From: Roseiarcus sp963753135
Lineage (GTDB): Bacteria > Pseudomonadota > Alphaproteobacteria > Rhizobiales > Beijerinckiaceae
NCBI GenBank assembly: GCA_963753135.1
Contig: CAVWBA010000001.1
Coordinates: 806,001-870,000, forward strand
Direction: 5' to 3'
Length of the DNA stretch: 64,000 bases
In this document: positions 9,572 through 19,004 of the stretch, one piece after another
Layout: each line of letters starts with the position of its first letter
Numbering within the stretch: the first letter of the stretch is position 1
The notes under the pieces: generated by a model
The model's database searches: none
Told to the model about the DNA's origin: nothing
Seen by the model: the letters and a program-made list of their open reading frames with translations, nothing else
Program-made: the position numbers and the translations under genes

Positions 9572-9736
9572 CGAGTCGATCCGTTTGAGGCAAGGCTAGC
9601 ATCTTGCGGCCGCGATCGCACCCGACGTTAACGGTCATCGCTGGGTATCGGTTAGTCCCTGGGAGTCCGCGTGTCAAAGCGCCTTCGGGCGGCGTTTTGG
9701 CCTGCCAATAGCCTGGATGCTGAGGAAGCATAGGGG

Positions 9737-10985
9737 ATGTCGACGATGGAAGAAAACGCGGAAACGCCCGACGCTCGCGCCCAGGCGATTCGTGCGTTCT
9801 ACGAGTTCGCATCCTTATCCAGAGCCCGTCGCGACGCTTGACAAGCGCCTCGATCGCTATCGCGATCCTCGCCGGCGCCGAGCGCAAAACCTGCTGCTGT
9901 GGCCCTTGGAGAAGGCGCGCTCGGATCGAGCGATCCTCGTCGCGGGGTGCGGAACATCACAGGCCGCCCGGCATGCGCTGATGGAGCCCGAGGCCCGCGT
10001 CACCGCGATCGACATCAGCGAGACAAGCTTGCGGCACACAAGCGATCTTCAGGAGAAGCACGGCATCCGGAATTTGCGCCTTGAGCGGCTTGCGATCGAG
10101 CGCGTTGCGGAGCTTGGCGAGACCTTCGACCAGATCGTTTGCACCGGCGTCCTTCACCACCTGAGCGACCCCGACGCCGGTCTTCGCTCGCTGCGTGATG
10201 TGCTTGCGCGGAATGGCGCAATGCACATCATGGTCTATGCGCCTTACGGGCGCGCCGGCGTTTATATGATGCAGGATTATTGCCGGTTGCTCGGCATTGG
10301 CGTGACGGACGCTGAGCTGCGGGAGCTCGGGGACACGGTTCAAGCGCTGCCTGCGGACCACCCGATTGCCGGGGTCGTGAAGCGGGCGAAGGATTTCGCA
10401 CGGCCCGACGCGCTCGCCGACGCATTGCTCAATCCGCAGGATCGCGCCTATTCAGTGCCCGAGCTTTACGACTGGCTCGAGCGCTGCGGGCTTAAGTTCG
10501 GACGCTGGCACGAGCAGGCGCCTTATCTTCCCCAATGCGGCGCAATCGACCTCGCCCCGCATGGCGCTCGCCTCGCGGAGCTTCCCCCGCGCGCGCAGCA
10601 TGCGGCGCTCGAGCTCCTACGCGGGACAATGGACCGGCACAGCTTCGTCGCCTATCGCGACGATCGCGAACGCGAAGCCCAGCCCATCACATTCGACGGC
10701 GACGCATGGCGCGGCTTCGTTCCGGTTCGGCTTCCCTGGACGCTGACCATCAAGGATCGAGCGCCGCGCGGCATCGCGGCCGTGCTCATCAATCCGAGCC
10801 ACATCTATCCCGATCTTGCTTTTCTCATCGACGCCGCTCAGGAGCGGGTGCTAACCGCGATCGATGGCGAGCGCTCCGTCGCCGAGATCCTGCGAAGCGC
10901 TGCGATGAGCGATGAGGGAGGCCGCCGGTTCTTGAAGCGGCTCTGGGAGCACGACCTCATCGTCTTCGACGCCAAACGGCCTTAA
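9737..10985 (+). pseudogene. class I SAM-dependent methyltransferase, one frameshift near the start
   Basis: From ATG 9737 (or 9746, with GGGGA upstream) the frame reads AQAIRAFYEF and then breaks. Removing one base, the G at about 9809, continues it as HPYPEPVATLDKRLDRYRDP, which restores a family-like N terminus of about 415 residues. The main body has SAM motif I (ILVAGCGTSQAARHAL), the acidic strand VTAIDIS and CTGVLHHLSDP, typical of class I methyltransferases. A long C-terminal part (after about residue 260) is not recognised. The gene lies between the sulfatase operon and FGE but on the opposite strand. As written only the form starting inside the body could be made. Confidence 0.78.
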
Positions 10986-11019
10986 GACGTCGACCGCGAG
11001 ATCGCCCTTAAGCCGTGGA

Positions 11020-12003
11020 TCAGGCCTGGCGCCACGCACCACGCAGCGGAAAGCCGACGTGGCTCGTCGACGTGTCGATCGGCTCGGCGTGCCGCGCCGC
11101 GGGGCGGTAGCGTTTGCAATAGTTCGGCGCGCATAGGTGCGAGCCGCCTTTGAGCACCTTGCGCGGAATGCGGATCTCAGGCTGACAGGGATCGTAGCTG
11201 TCCCCTTCCGCGCCGCCACGCGGGTTCTGGGGCACGCAGCACGCCTTGGGCGCGTCGTCTGGATGACGAGTTGACCAGAAGTCCGTGGTCCATTCCCACA
11301 CATTGCCGATCATATCGTGGATCCCGTAGGCGTTCGGCGGGAATGACCTGACTGGGGACGTGCGCTCAAAGCCGTCTTCCGCCAGGTTCTGGTGCGGAAA
11401 CGCGCCCTGCCAGGTGTTGGCCATCTGCTTGGCGCCAGGCGTGAACTCGTCGCCCCAAGCGTATTCCGCGCCATCAAGCCCGCCGCGCGCGGCAAACTCC
11501 CACTCAGCCTCGGTCGGCAATTCCTTGCCCGCCCAGCGCGCGTAAGCCTCGGCGTCGCGATAGGCGACATGCACGACCGGGTGGTCGTCCATTCCGCTGA
11601 TCGAGCTGCGCGGCCCATAGGGCCTTCGCCAGTCGGCGCCAAATTTGAATCGCCACCATTGCGACCAGTCCTTGAGATCGACCGGCCCCTTCGGAGGCGA
11701 AAAGACGAGCGATCCCGCTTTGAGCATGTGCGGCAGCGCGCCCGGGTAATCCTCCGCCCTCGGCGCAATCTCGGCGAAGGTCACATGCTTCGTCGCGTTG
11801 ACGAACTTGCGGAACTGGCGGTTCGTCACCGGCGTGCGGTCGACCCAGAACGCGTCGACCTTGACCCGGTGCACTGGCGCCTCCTCGGGATAGTGCTTGT
11901 CCGATCCCATGTGGAACTCGCCCCCCGGCACGAAGATCATGTCGGCGAGCGGATCCGCCGCAGGCGTTTCGACGCGGTTGGAAACCTGGCTCAGTGAACT
12001 CAT
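11020..12003 (-). CDS. formylglycine-generating enzyme, sulfatase-modifying factor family
   Basis: ATG 12003 has AGGG upstream and gives 327 residues; a further in-frame ATG at 12096 would add a poorly conserved leader. The protein begins MIFVPGGEFHMGSDKHYPEEAPVH, the FGE/SUMF1 fold signature, then LPTEAEWEFAARGG and GNVWEWTTDFW. Near the end, KGGSHLCAPNYCKRYRPAAR holds two Cys five residues apart (C291 and C296), equivalent to the catalytic pair of human FGE (336/341). The enzyme oxidises the sulfatase Cys to formylglycine with copper and O2. It is likely the partner of the CTAGR arylsulfatase in the same locus. No signal peptide is seen, consistent with action on the nascent cytosolic sulfatase. 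Confidence 0.93.
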   Translation of the reverse strand: MSSLSQVSNRVETPAADPLADMIFVPGGEFHMGSDKHYPEEAPVHRVKVDAFWVDRTPVTNRQFRKFVNATKHVTFAEIAPRAEDYPGALPHMLKAGSLVFSPPKGPVDLKDWSQWWRFKFGADWRRPYGPRSSISGMDDHPVVHVAYRDAEAYARWAGKELPTEAEWEFAARGGLDGAEYAWGDEFTPGAKQMANTWQGAFPHQNLAEDGFERTSPVRSFPPNAYGIHDMIGNVWEWTTDFWSTRHPDDAPKACCVPQNPRGGAEGDSYDPCQPEIRIPRKVLKGGSHLCAPNYCKRYRPAARHAEPIDTSTSHVGFPLRGAWRQA

Positions 12004-12319
12004 GTCGCCCTGCTGGTCGGCCGGATAGCCAGGAATGGCATGGATTGCGTTCCTTCTCAAAATTGGGCGGGAAGCCCGGGTAGAGAGTCGCGGCAACGCT
12101 TCAGTAACGGTGTTTACCTTGTGGCCGTATTGCGTTGAAGATTCTCGCTTATCGGGTGACGCGGATCAAGCGCGACGATCAAGACGAGTATCGTCCATCG
12201 GACCAATAGCTTTAGCAAAAGGTAGCGAAAAGCCGTCGTTTTCGGCGACTGGCGGAACCGAGCCTTTATTTCCGCGTTGTAAATTGGAGACTGAGATGGA
12301 GCCACAGTGAGACACGCCG
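12004..12319. other. intergenic region upstream of FGE
   Basis: No gene is supported here. An inverted pair CAACGC / GCGTTG, about 36 bases apart (near 12092-12140), and a short GCCG/CGGC hairpin near 12230 are the only structure noticed. It probably holds the FGE promoter on the minus strand. Confidence 0.4.
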
Positions 12320-12481
12320 ATGTTGGACCTCTTGTTGAATCATAGCCCGGCGTTCATCGGGGGCGAGTTCATGCTCGCGCTTTCGCTCGGACTGTTTGGA
12401 GTGGCTCTGGCTGGCACAGTCCGCGAGAGATATTCGATCAGAATTCCGATCGCGCGGATAAAGGATCGATCCCCTCGTTGA
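12320..12481 (+). CDS. possible 53-residue membrane peptide
   Basis: The frame runs ATG 12320 to TGA 12479-12481. It begins with a hydrophobic segment (FIGGEFMLALSLGLFGVALAG) followed by TVRERYSIRIPIARIK, a one-span topology with a basic cytosolic tail. No good ribosome-binding site is present. Its N-terminal pattern resembles that of the DUF4239 protein encoded 160 bases later (FSALLCASALGVSLQRKL), so it could be a separated paralogous fragment. Support is weak. Confidence 0.25.
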   Translation: MLDLLLNHSPAFIGGEFMLALSLGLFGVALAGTVRERYSIRIPIARIKDRSPR

Positions 12482-12640
12482 CCACGGGCGCGTCTCCCTC
12501 TCGAAGAGGGCGGGCTAAGCCTTGCATCCATAACTCTCCATCGCTTCATGGTGGTCCCGCTTCCGGGATGCTTGGGTAAAACGCCCGCCGAATGCGAGCT
12601 GCGCCCTTGCCAAGCGTTTCGGCCCCAGTGACGATGCCGG

Positions 12641-13432
12641 ATGCTTACGACCCCCACTGTCATCGGAGTGTTCAGCGCGCTCCTCTGCGCAAGCGCCTTG
12701 GGGGTCAGTCTTCAGCGCAAACTCGCCGAGCAGCACAAGAGCAAGGAGACCGGGGACCACGTTCGCCTCATCATTTCGATCCTCGTGACGTTCACGGCAG
12801 TCGTGCTCGGCCTCTTAATTTCCAGCGTGAAGTCGTCGTATGATCAGTTCGAGAACCGCCTGAACGCTCTTGCCGGCGACATCACTGAGCTTGATGTCCG
12901 CTTGCGTGAGTACGGCGATGATACGGCGCCGATCCGAGCCAAACTGCGCACCTACGTTGCGGCTGCGATCGCCGACACTTGGCCTAACGAAACGCCGCCG
13001 CCAGGCGCTTATCCAAAGTTTCCTGTGAGTCCCAGCCTGGAGCGTCGGCAACTCGGAGATATGCTGATCGATGCCGATATGGCCATTGGCAGGCTCGATC
13101 CGCCCGACCTGTTCCGCAAGCGTCTGGTCACACAGATCGAAAACCAAATGTCCGCCACAATGACCCAACGGCGTCTATTGCTCGCGACCTCTCGCGATAC
13201 GATCTCTTCGACTCTTCTCATCGCCATGACGGCATGGCTGGTGATCGTCTTCGCCGTGTTCGGCGTCATCGCGCCCCGCAACGTCGTGGTTTACGTGACA
13301 ATCCTCCTGTGCGCGCTCTCCTTTTCGTCGGCGATTTTCTTCATCCTTGAGTTTGACGGCCCGATCGACGGATTCATTTACGTCTCAAGCGATTCCTTGC
13401 GCGACGCCCTGCGGCATATCGACGCTTCATAG
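12641..13432 (+). CDS. DUF4239 (bestrophin-like domain) membrane protein
   Basis: The protein has 263 residues. Two N-terminal spans (VIGVFSALLCASALGVSL and LIISILVTFTAVVLGLLISSV) are followed by SSYDQFENRLNALAGDITELDVRLREYG, which is the DUF4239 signature, and two C-terminal spans (LLIAMTAWLVIVFAVFGVI and VVYVTILLCALSFSSAIFFIL). It ends with the family-typical FDGPIDGFIYVSSDSLRDALRHI. The family is of unknown function and is sometimes called bestrophin-like. It is transcribed alone between FGE and cysG. Confidence 0.82.
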   Translation: MLTTPTVIGVFSALLCASALGVSLQRKLAEQHKSKETGDHVRLIISILVTFTAVVLGLLISSVKSSYDQFENRLNALAGDITELDVRLREYGDDTAPIRAKLRTYVAAAIADTWPNETPPPGAYPKFPVSPSLERRQLGDMLIDADMAIGRLDPPDLFRKRLVTQIENQMSATMTQRRLLLATSRDTISSTLLIAMTAWLVIVFAVFGVIAPRNVVVYVTILLCALSFSSAIFFILEFDGPIDGFIYVSSDSLRDALRHIDAS

Positions 13433-13592
13433 GCCGCGGGCCAGCGACCCACGCTCTCCATTTTTACCTTCCGCTTTGCTCCGAAAGCCGAAAGGCCTAG
13501 AAGGGCCGCCTTGTGAATTGGACGCCAGCCCTTCTCAGTCCCCCGCGCGGGGACGGCGCGCCGCCCCCGATGCGATCCGGCGTCGGATAGCC

Positions 13593-15038
13593 ATGCGCCA
13601 CCTGCCGATCTTTCTCGACCTTGGCGGCAAGGCCGCGGTCGTCGTGGGCGGCGGCGCAGCGGCGGCGCGACGGGCGGAGCATCTCATCAAGGCCGGCGCC
13701 CGTGTGACCACATTCGCTGCCGCGCTCAGCGACGATTTTCGCGAGCTTCTCGACCAGCCGAACTTTCAGCACGAGGCGCGTGACCCCGAAGCCAAGGATT
13801 TCGAAGACTGCGCGCTCTGCTTTGTAGCGTCCGAGGACGAACGCCTGGCGGCCGAAGCCTGGTCCGCGGCGAAAGGCGCCGGCGCGCTGGTCAATGTCGC
13901 CGACCGGCCGCGCTTTTGCGACTTCATCATGCCCTCGATCCTCGACCGCAGCCCGCTTGTCGTTGCGATCTCGACCGGCGGGGCTTCGCCGATCCTCGGC
14001 CGCATGCTGAAGGCCCGCCTGGAAAGCTCCATCCCCGCCGCTTACGGGCGCCTTGCGGACCTCATGGGCGGATTCCGCGACGCGGTGGCGAAGGCGATCG
14101 CCTCTCCGGTCCAGCGTCGGCGATTCTGGGAGACGGTGCTCGAGGGGCCGATCGCCGAGCGGGCCCTCTCCGGCGACGAGCGCGCCGCCAGCGCCGAACT
14201 CACCCGCGCCATCGAACGCGCGGGCGCCGAGACGGCCCAGGCTCCGCGCGGCGAAGTCTATCTTGTCGGCGCGGGGCCCGGCGATCCCGATCTTTTGACC
14301 TTCCGCGCCCTTCGGCTCATGCAAAAAGCCGATGTCGTGCTCTACGACCGGCTCACCGACCCGCACGTGATGAGCCTGGTGCGGCGCGAAGCCGAGCGCA
14401 TCTATGTCGGCAAGCAGCCGGAGGACCATGAACTGCCGCAAGGCGAGATCAGCGCGCTGCTCGTCAAACTCGCCAGGCAAGGCAAGCGGGTGCTGCGTCT
14501 CAAGGGCGGCGATCCCTTCATGTTCGGCCGGGGCGGCGAGGAGATCGAAGCTCTCGCCGCGGAGGGGATTCCGTTTCAGGTCTGTCCGGGAGTGACGGCG
14601 GCGATCGGGGCTGCGGCCTATGCGGGCATTCCCCTGACCCATCGCGATCATGCCCAAGCTTGCGTATTCGTGACCGGCCACGGCAGAGACGGCAAAATCG
14701 ATCTCGATTGGACCGCGCTCTTGCAACCACGCCAGACGGTTGCGATCTATATGGGGCTGCGCAATATCGAGGCGCTGACGCACGAGTTCGTTGCGCGCGG
14801 CGCGGATGCGGATTTGCCGGCGGCGATCGTTGACAACGCCACCCGCCCCAATCAACGGGTCGTCGTCGGCACGCTCGGAACCTTGGCCGCGAAGGCGCAT
14901 GCGGCCGAGCTGAGCGGGCCCTCGATCATTATAATCGGGACGGTCGTGACGTTGCGCGATACGCTCGATTGGAGCGCGACGGCCGGGCCGCGCTCGTCTG
15001 CCGAGAAAGCGCGCTCGGCCGCGAGCGGGAAGGACTGA
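13593..15038 (+). CDS. cysG: siroheme synthase (dehydrogenase/ferrochelatase plus uroporphyrinogen-III methyltransferase)
   Basis: ATG 13593 begins MRHLPIFLDLGGKAAVVVGGG and gives 481 residues. Residues 1-200 are the precorrin-2 dehydrogenase/sirohydrochlorin ferrochelatase domain (NAD fold VVVGGGAAAARRAEHL, then ISTGGASPILGRMLKARLE). Residues 215-470 are the SAM-dependent SUMT domain (LVGAGPGDPDLLTFRAL, VVLYDRLT, LRLKGGDPFMFGRGGEE, CPGVTAAIGAA). The enzyme makes siroheme for sulfite and nitrite reductases. It is followed after one base by the mrp start, so the two are probably coupled. Confidence 0.95.
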   Translation: MRHLPIFLDLGGKAAVVVGGGAAAARRAEHLIKAGARVTTFAAALSDDFRELLDQPNFQHEARDPEAKDFEDCALCFVASEDERLAAEAWSAAKGAGALVNVADRPRFCDFIMPSILDRSPLVVAISTGGASPILGRMLKARLESSIPAAYGRLADLMGGFRDAVAKAIASPVQRRRFWETVLEGPIAERALSGDERAASAELTRAIERAGAETAQAPRGEVYLVGAGPGDPDLLTFRALRLMQKADVVLYDRLTDPHVMSLVRREAERIYVGKQPEDHELPQGEISALLVKLARQGKRVLRLKGGDPFMFGRGGEEIEALAAEGIPFQVCPGVTAAIGAAAYAGIPLTHRDHAQACVFVTGHGRDGKIDLDWTALLQPRQTVAIYMGLRNIEALTHEFVARGADADLPAAIVDNATRPNQRVVVGTLGTLAAKAHAAELSGPSIIIIGTVVTLRDTLDWSATAGPRSSAEKARSAASGKD

Positions 15039-15039
15039 G

Positions 15040-16173
15040 ATGGTTTCTCGCGACGAGGTCATGGCGGCGCTGGCGGCGATCCCCGGCCCGGACGGGCGCG
15101 CGTCCTTGCCCGATTCTGGGGCGGTCTCCGGCGTCACCATTCGCGACGGCAAGGTGTTCGCCGCGATCGCCATCGATCCGGCGCAGGCCAAAGCGATGGA
15201 GCGGATGCGGGCTCACGCCGAGGCCGCGATCCGAGCGATTCCGGGCGTCGCCGGGGCCGTGGTGACGCTGACCGCCAAATCCGCGCGCACTGTCGCAGGC
15301 GCTTCCCCGCCGCACGCCCATCAAGGCGAGGCGGCGCCGCGCCGGCATGGCCGGCCGAGCGAACCGCTGCCCGGCGTCAAGCACATCATCGCTGTCGCCT
15401 CCGGCAAGGGCGGAGTGGGCAAATCGACTGTGGCCTGCAACTTGGCCGTTGGCCTTACGCAGCTCGGTCTCAAGGTCGGCGTTCTCGACGCCGACCTGTT
15501 CGGACCCTCGATGCCGAGGCTGTTCGGCATCCAGTCCAAACCGGGCTTGGCGCCGGACGGCAAGCAGCTCATCCCGCTCGAAAGCTTCGGCGTGAAGGTC
15601 ATCTCGATCGGTTTCCTGATCGAGGAGCGCGCGCCGGTGGTCTGGCGCAGTCCCATGGTCATCTCGGCCTTGAACCAGCTCTTGCGCGAGGTCGCGTGGG
15701 GCGAACTCGACGTGCTCATCGCCGACATGCCGCCCGGCACCGGCGACACGCAGCTGACGATGGCCCAGAACGTGCCGCTCGCCGGCGCGGTGATCGTCTC
15801 CACGCCGCAGGATCTGGCGCTGATCGACGCCCGGCGGGGCATTTCGATGTTCAATCAGGTGAAAGTGCCGCTCATCGGCGTCGTCGAGAATATGAGCTAC
15901 TTCGTTTGTCCGCACTGCGGCGGGCGAACGGATGTTTTTTCGCATGGAGGGGCGCGCGCGGAAGCGCAAAAGCTCGGCGTTCCTTTCCTCGGCGAAGTGC
16001 CGCTCGACATCGCCATCCGCGCCAATTCCGATGACGGGCGCCCGGTCGTCGCCAGCATGCCGGAGAGCCCGCAAGCCAACGCCTTCCTCGAGATCGCGCG
16101 ACGGGTCGCGGATACGCTTACCGCCGGCGCGCCGGGCGCAAAGCCCGCGCCGCGGATACGCATCCTGGAGTGA
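15040..16173 (+). CDS. mrp: Mrp/NBP35-family iron-sulfur cluster carrier ATPase
   Basis: ATG 15040 lies one base after the cysG stop. Residues 1-85 are a MIP18-like domain (VMAALAAIPGPDGR, SGVTIRDGKVFAAIAID). Residues 120-360 are the P-loop ATPase, with Walker A IAVASGKGGVGKSTVACNLA, DADLFGPSMPRLFG, and the CxxC pair YFVCPHCGGRTDVF that bridges the Fe-S cluster in the dimer. The protein delivers Fe-S clusters to client apoproteins; being next to siroheme synthesis is sensible because sulfite reductase needs both. 377 residues is a normal family length. Confidence 0.95.
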   Translation: MVSRDEVMAALAAIPGPDGRASLPDSGAVSGVTIRDGKVFAAIAIDPAQAKAMERMRAHAEAAIRAIPGVAGAVVTLTAKSARTVAGASPPHAHQGEAAPRRHGRPSEPLPGVKHIIAVASGKGGVGKSTVACNLAVGLTQLGLKVGVLDADLFGPSMPRLFGIQSKPGLAPDGKQLIPLESFGVKVISIGFLIEERAPVVWRSPMVISALNQLLREVAWGELDVLIADMPPGTGDTQLTMAQNVPLAGAVIVSTPQDLALIDARRGISMFNQVKVPLIGVVENMSYFVCPHCGGRTDVFSHGGARAEAQKLGVPFLGEVPLDIAIRANSDDGRPVVASMPESPQANAFLEIARRVADTLTAGAPGAKPAPRIRILE

Positions 16174-16181
16174 GCGTCGCG

Positions 16182-16469
16182 ATGTCCTGGCCGACCGATA
16201 TTACCGCGATGGATAAGGGCCGCACTCTGGAAGTCGCCTTCGACGACGGCCAGGTGATCCGCCTAACGGCCGAGAGGCTGCGCGTCGAGAGCCCGAGCGC
16301 CGAAGTGCAGGGGCATTCGCCGAGCCAGAAGCGGACCGTCACGGGCAAGGAGAACGTCGCCATCGTCGGGATCGAGCCGGTCGGCCATTACGCGATCAAG
16401 ATCGTGTTCGACGACGGACACGACACCGGCCTCTACAGCTGGGACTATCTGCGCAAGCTGGCCGGCTGA
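16182..16469 (+). CDS. DUF971 (gamma-butyrobetaine hydroxylase-like) domain protein
   Basis: ATG 16182 gives 95 residues; a GTG at 16170 overlapping the mrp stop (GTGA) is an alternative start and would couple translation. The domain reads LEVAFDDGQVIRLTAERLRVESPSAEVQGH and VGHYAIKIVFDDGHDTGLYSWDYLRKL, the full DUF971 fold. The family's Zn/Fe-S-associated role is inferred from its frequent pairing with Mrp, as here. The reading frame is compact with no extra domain. Confidence 0.88.
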   Translation: MSWPTDITAMDKGRTLEVAFDDGQVIRLTAERLRVESPSAEVQGHSPSQKRTVTGKENVAIVGIEPVGHYAIKIVFDDGHDTGLYSWDYLRKLAG

Positions 16470-16503
16470 CCGGCTATGCGCGGCCGCGGCGGAGCGGCGA
16501 CCG

Positions 16504-17397
16504 TCAGAACTTTGAGAGAACCGTGCCCGCGATGTCGCACTGGAAGCCCTCGAGCGCGCGCGAGATTTTGCTGATGTCCCTCACCTTCGTCCGATGCCGT
16601 CGAGCCGCGATCATCGCGGCGCCGACGCGGGACGCGACAACGTAGGCGTCCGCGCTCTCGAGCGCCGCCGGAGTGTCGTAGATCACCACGCCATAGTTGC
16701 GCTGAGCATTCTGCGACAGGGTCAAAAACTCCTTGGAGCTCAACAGTTCCTGCGGGTGGGGCGCGGTTGCGCCGGCGACGAGCAGCGACAGGCCGGGCAC
16801 GATGTCGATCGTGACGGGCGGCAATTCGGCGTCGCCATGGTGCAAGGCCTCGACCAGGCCTTCCGTCTTCGGATCCACGCCGAACAGAGCGGCGAGCCTC
16901 GGCTTCCTCAAGTTTGCGTCGACAAGGAGCGTTGGCACCGCCATCTGGGCGAAAGACAGGGCAAGATTGGCGGCGAAATACGTGACCCCGACCTTGCGAT
17001 GGGGCCCGATGACGGCGAAGGCGTTCTTGCCCTGCGACAAGGGCCCGGTCGCGAGCGCAGAGCGCACGGAACGGAAGGCTTCCGCCGCCGTGCTGAAGGG
17101 CTGGTAGCCGACAACCAGCTCGCGGGAAAAGCGCCCTTCGTCGACGCCAAAATTCAGGACCGGATAATTGTAGCGTTTCGACAGCGCCAGAAACAAACTG
17201 TCGCGCCGCACGAGGCCCAGCGCGATCGCCGCCTCGCCAAACGTCAGGCCCTTGCGCCGCTGAAACCCGCGGATGGCCTCGACTTGCGCCTCGCTCAGAT
17301 TGCCGGCCGCGAGAATCTGCTGCTCGATCGGATCCTTCGACGTCGGGACGGCGACAACGTTCTCCGCATCTTTCTGATAGCTTGGTTTAATCGCCAT
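16504..17397 (-). CDS. EpsG/CpsD-type polysaccharide tyrosine kinase-like ATPase, degenerate P loop
   Basis: The protein has 297 residues. N-terminal residues 1-90 contain the EpsG-type leader (LSEAQVEAIRGFQRRKGLTFGEAAIALG). The kinase-like domain has Walker A' LLVDANLRKPRLAALFG and the Walker-B-like VVIYDTPAALESADAY. Where Walker A should be, AVIGPHRKVGVTYFAANLA lacks the GKS/T of GxxxxGKS (it reads GPHRKVGVTYFA). The last residues have no Tyr cluster. It follows EpsF on the same strand and would regulate polymer length by pairing with it, but ATP binding may be altered. Start is ATG 17397. Confidence 0.85.
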   Translation of the reverse strand: MAIKPSYQKDAENVVAVPTSKDPIEQQILAAGNLSEAQVEAIRGFQRRKGLTFGEAAIALGLVRRDSLFLALSKRYNYPVLNFGVDEGRFSRELVVGYQPFSTAAEAFRSVRSALATGPLSQGKNAFAVIGPHRKVGVTYFAANLALSFAQMAVPTLLVDANLRKPRLAALFGVDPKTEGLVEALHHGDAELPPVTIDIVPGLSLLVAGATAPHPQELLSSKEFLTLSQNAQRNYGVVIYDTPAALESADAYVVASRVGAAMIAARRHRTKVRDISKISRALEGFQCDIAGTVLSKF

Positions 17398-17547
17398 GGA
17401 CTCAAACTCTCAATTGGTCGACCGCGGCCCTCCGCCCCCGAAGGGGCCCGCAAAAGACGTTACCTCGCAATTGTTTTCCGAACGGTTCCAGTTCTTTGGG
17501 CTGACCCTACCTGGCCAGACCGACCATTAAATCGGCGTCCCGCCGAC

Positions 17548-18948
17548 TCAGGCGGGACGAAGGCTGCGACGTGACGCGCCAAGACGCGGCTTCGAGCGTC
17601 CCGCGCTGCCCAGAGTCCCCAAGAACGGGGCCGGGGCTGCATGTTCCAGATCGACTGGAAAGCGAACCCGCCGATCCGCCGCTTCGGCGAGGAGCGCCAG
17701 GATCAGACCGAGCGCGAGGCCGGCGGCGATCCCGACTGGCATCACCACAAATGGCTTTGGAAACGCTGGATCGACGGGCGGAAACGCCTTGTCGAGCACC
17801 GTCATATCCGAAAATGTCAGCTTGCTCTGCAACTTAGCCTGTTCGGCCGCCCTTTCCCGAGCATTCAGCTGATCGGCGCGGAACGCGACATCGTGCTCCA
17901 ATTGGCCGAGGCGGTCGCGCTGCGCTTGAATGTCAATCAGCGCCTTCTGCGCTTGAGCTTGCTCTTTCTCGAGGGACGCAATCTGAGTTTGGACCGTGGC
18001 GATGCGTTCCTTCAGATGGTTGCGCATTTTCTCGGTCGCGTCGCCAATCTGCTTGCGAAGCGCCGCGATATTCGCCTGTTGGGCCAACATCTTGGGATTG
18101 TTGGAGCCAAGCGCGCCCTTGGCGGTCGCAACATCGGCTTCCGCCGTCGACAGCTTCTCTTTCAAGCCCGAGAGAATTTGCAGATCGGGATCCGACGGGT
18201 CATTCGACAGATCCGTGGAGCCGGTGGTCAGGCGGCTCTGAAGCGCTGTCAACCCGGATTGCGCGTTCGTCAACTCCTGGGCGATCGACATATATTGGTT
18301 GGTCTCCCTGTCGCCGCCTGTGGCCGTGGGCGCAACCATATTCGTCTTGGCTTGGAAGTCTCTAAGCGCGGCGCGCGCGGCGTCCAGCTCCTTACGCAAT
18401 TCGTCGAGCTGGGGAGCAAACCAGCGCGCGGTCTGGTCGGCCTCGGCAGCCTTCATGGCCACGGAGCCGTCGATCGTCGCCGCGAGAAACGCATTGGCGA
18501 TCAAAGCCGCCTGGTTCGGGTCGCCTGACTTATATTTGATGGTCAGGACATTCGTCCCCATGATGAACTTCGGATCGACGTTCCTCACCAGCCCAGCGGC
18601 CATCCAGTCTTCGATGCTTTCGCGTCCGAAGGAAGAGGACTTTCGGAAGTTCGCCTGCACCGCTGAATTGTCAGTCAAGTTCAAGCGCTTGACGACGTCG
18701 ACCGCCACCCGCTGGCTGGTGACGAGGGATAGAATGTTGCCCTGCATCAGCCCTATCGTGCCGATGCCCGACGATACTTCAGAAATCGGGTCGACGTTGC
18801 CCGGGTCGATGCTCGCGGTCGCGACGGCGTCGTAGCGGCCCGGCACGAACAGCAACACTCCGCCCGCCACGATCACGGTGGTGAGGAGCGCCAGCAGGAT
18901 GATCCACACCCGGCGCAAGAGAATAACCAGGATTTGGCTTACCGACAC
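17548..18948 (-). CDS. polysaccharide chain-length determinant, Wzz/EpsF-like
   Basis: The protein has 466 residues. A first membrane span (WIILLALLTTVIVAGGVLLFV, about 15-35) leads into a long periplasmic coiled-coil region (about 170-375, rich in heptads such as ELRKELDAARAALRDFQAK and LKEKLSTAEADVATAKG), then a second span (FVVMPVGIAAGLALGLILALLAEA, about 405-428). This is the GNVR-type topology of EpsF. It should set exopolysaccharide chain length at the inner membrane together with the EpsG-like protein 151 bases downstream. Confidence 0.9.
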   Translation of the reverse strand: MSVSQILVILLRRVWIILLALLTTVIVAGGVLLFVPGRYDAVATASIDPGNVDPISEVSSGIGTIGLMQGNILSLVTSQRVAVDVVKRLNLTDNSAVQANFRKSSSFGRESIEDWMAAGLVRNVDPKFIMGTNVLTIKYKSGDPNQAALIANAFLAATIDGSVAMKAAEADQTARWFAPQLDELRKELDAARAALRDFQAKTNMVAPTATGGDRETNQYMSIAQELTNAQSGLTALQSRLTTGSTDLSNDPSDPDLQILSGLKEKLSTAEADVATAKGALGSNNPKMLAQQANIAALRKQIGDATEKMRNHLKERIATVQTQIASLEKEQAQAQKALIDIQAQRDRLGQLEHDVAFRADQLNARERAAEQAKLQSKLTFSDMTVLDKAFPPVDPAFPKPFVVMPVGIAAGLALGLILALLAEAADRRVRFPVDLEHAAPAPFLGTLGSAGRSKPRLGASRRSLRPA

Positions 18949-19004
18949 GGCCCAACTCCTGCGTTCGGCGGCAACTCAGGACGAGGCATAGCAGAACTTG
19001 GTGA

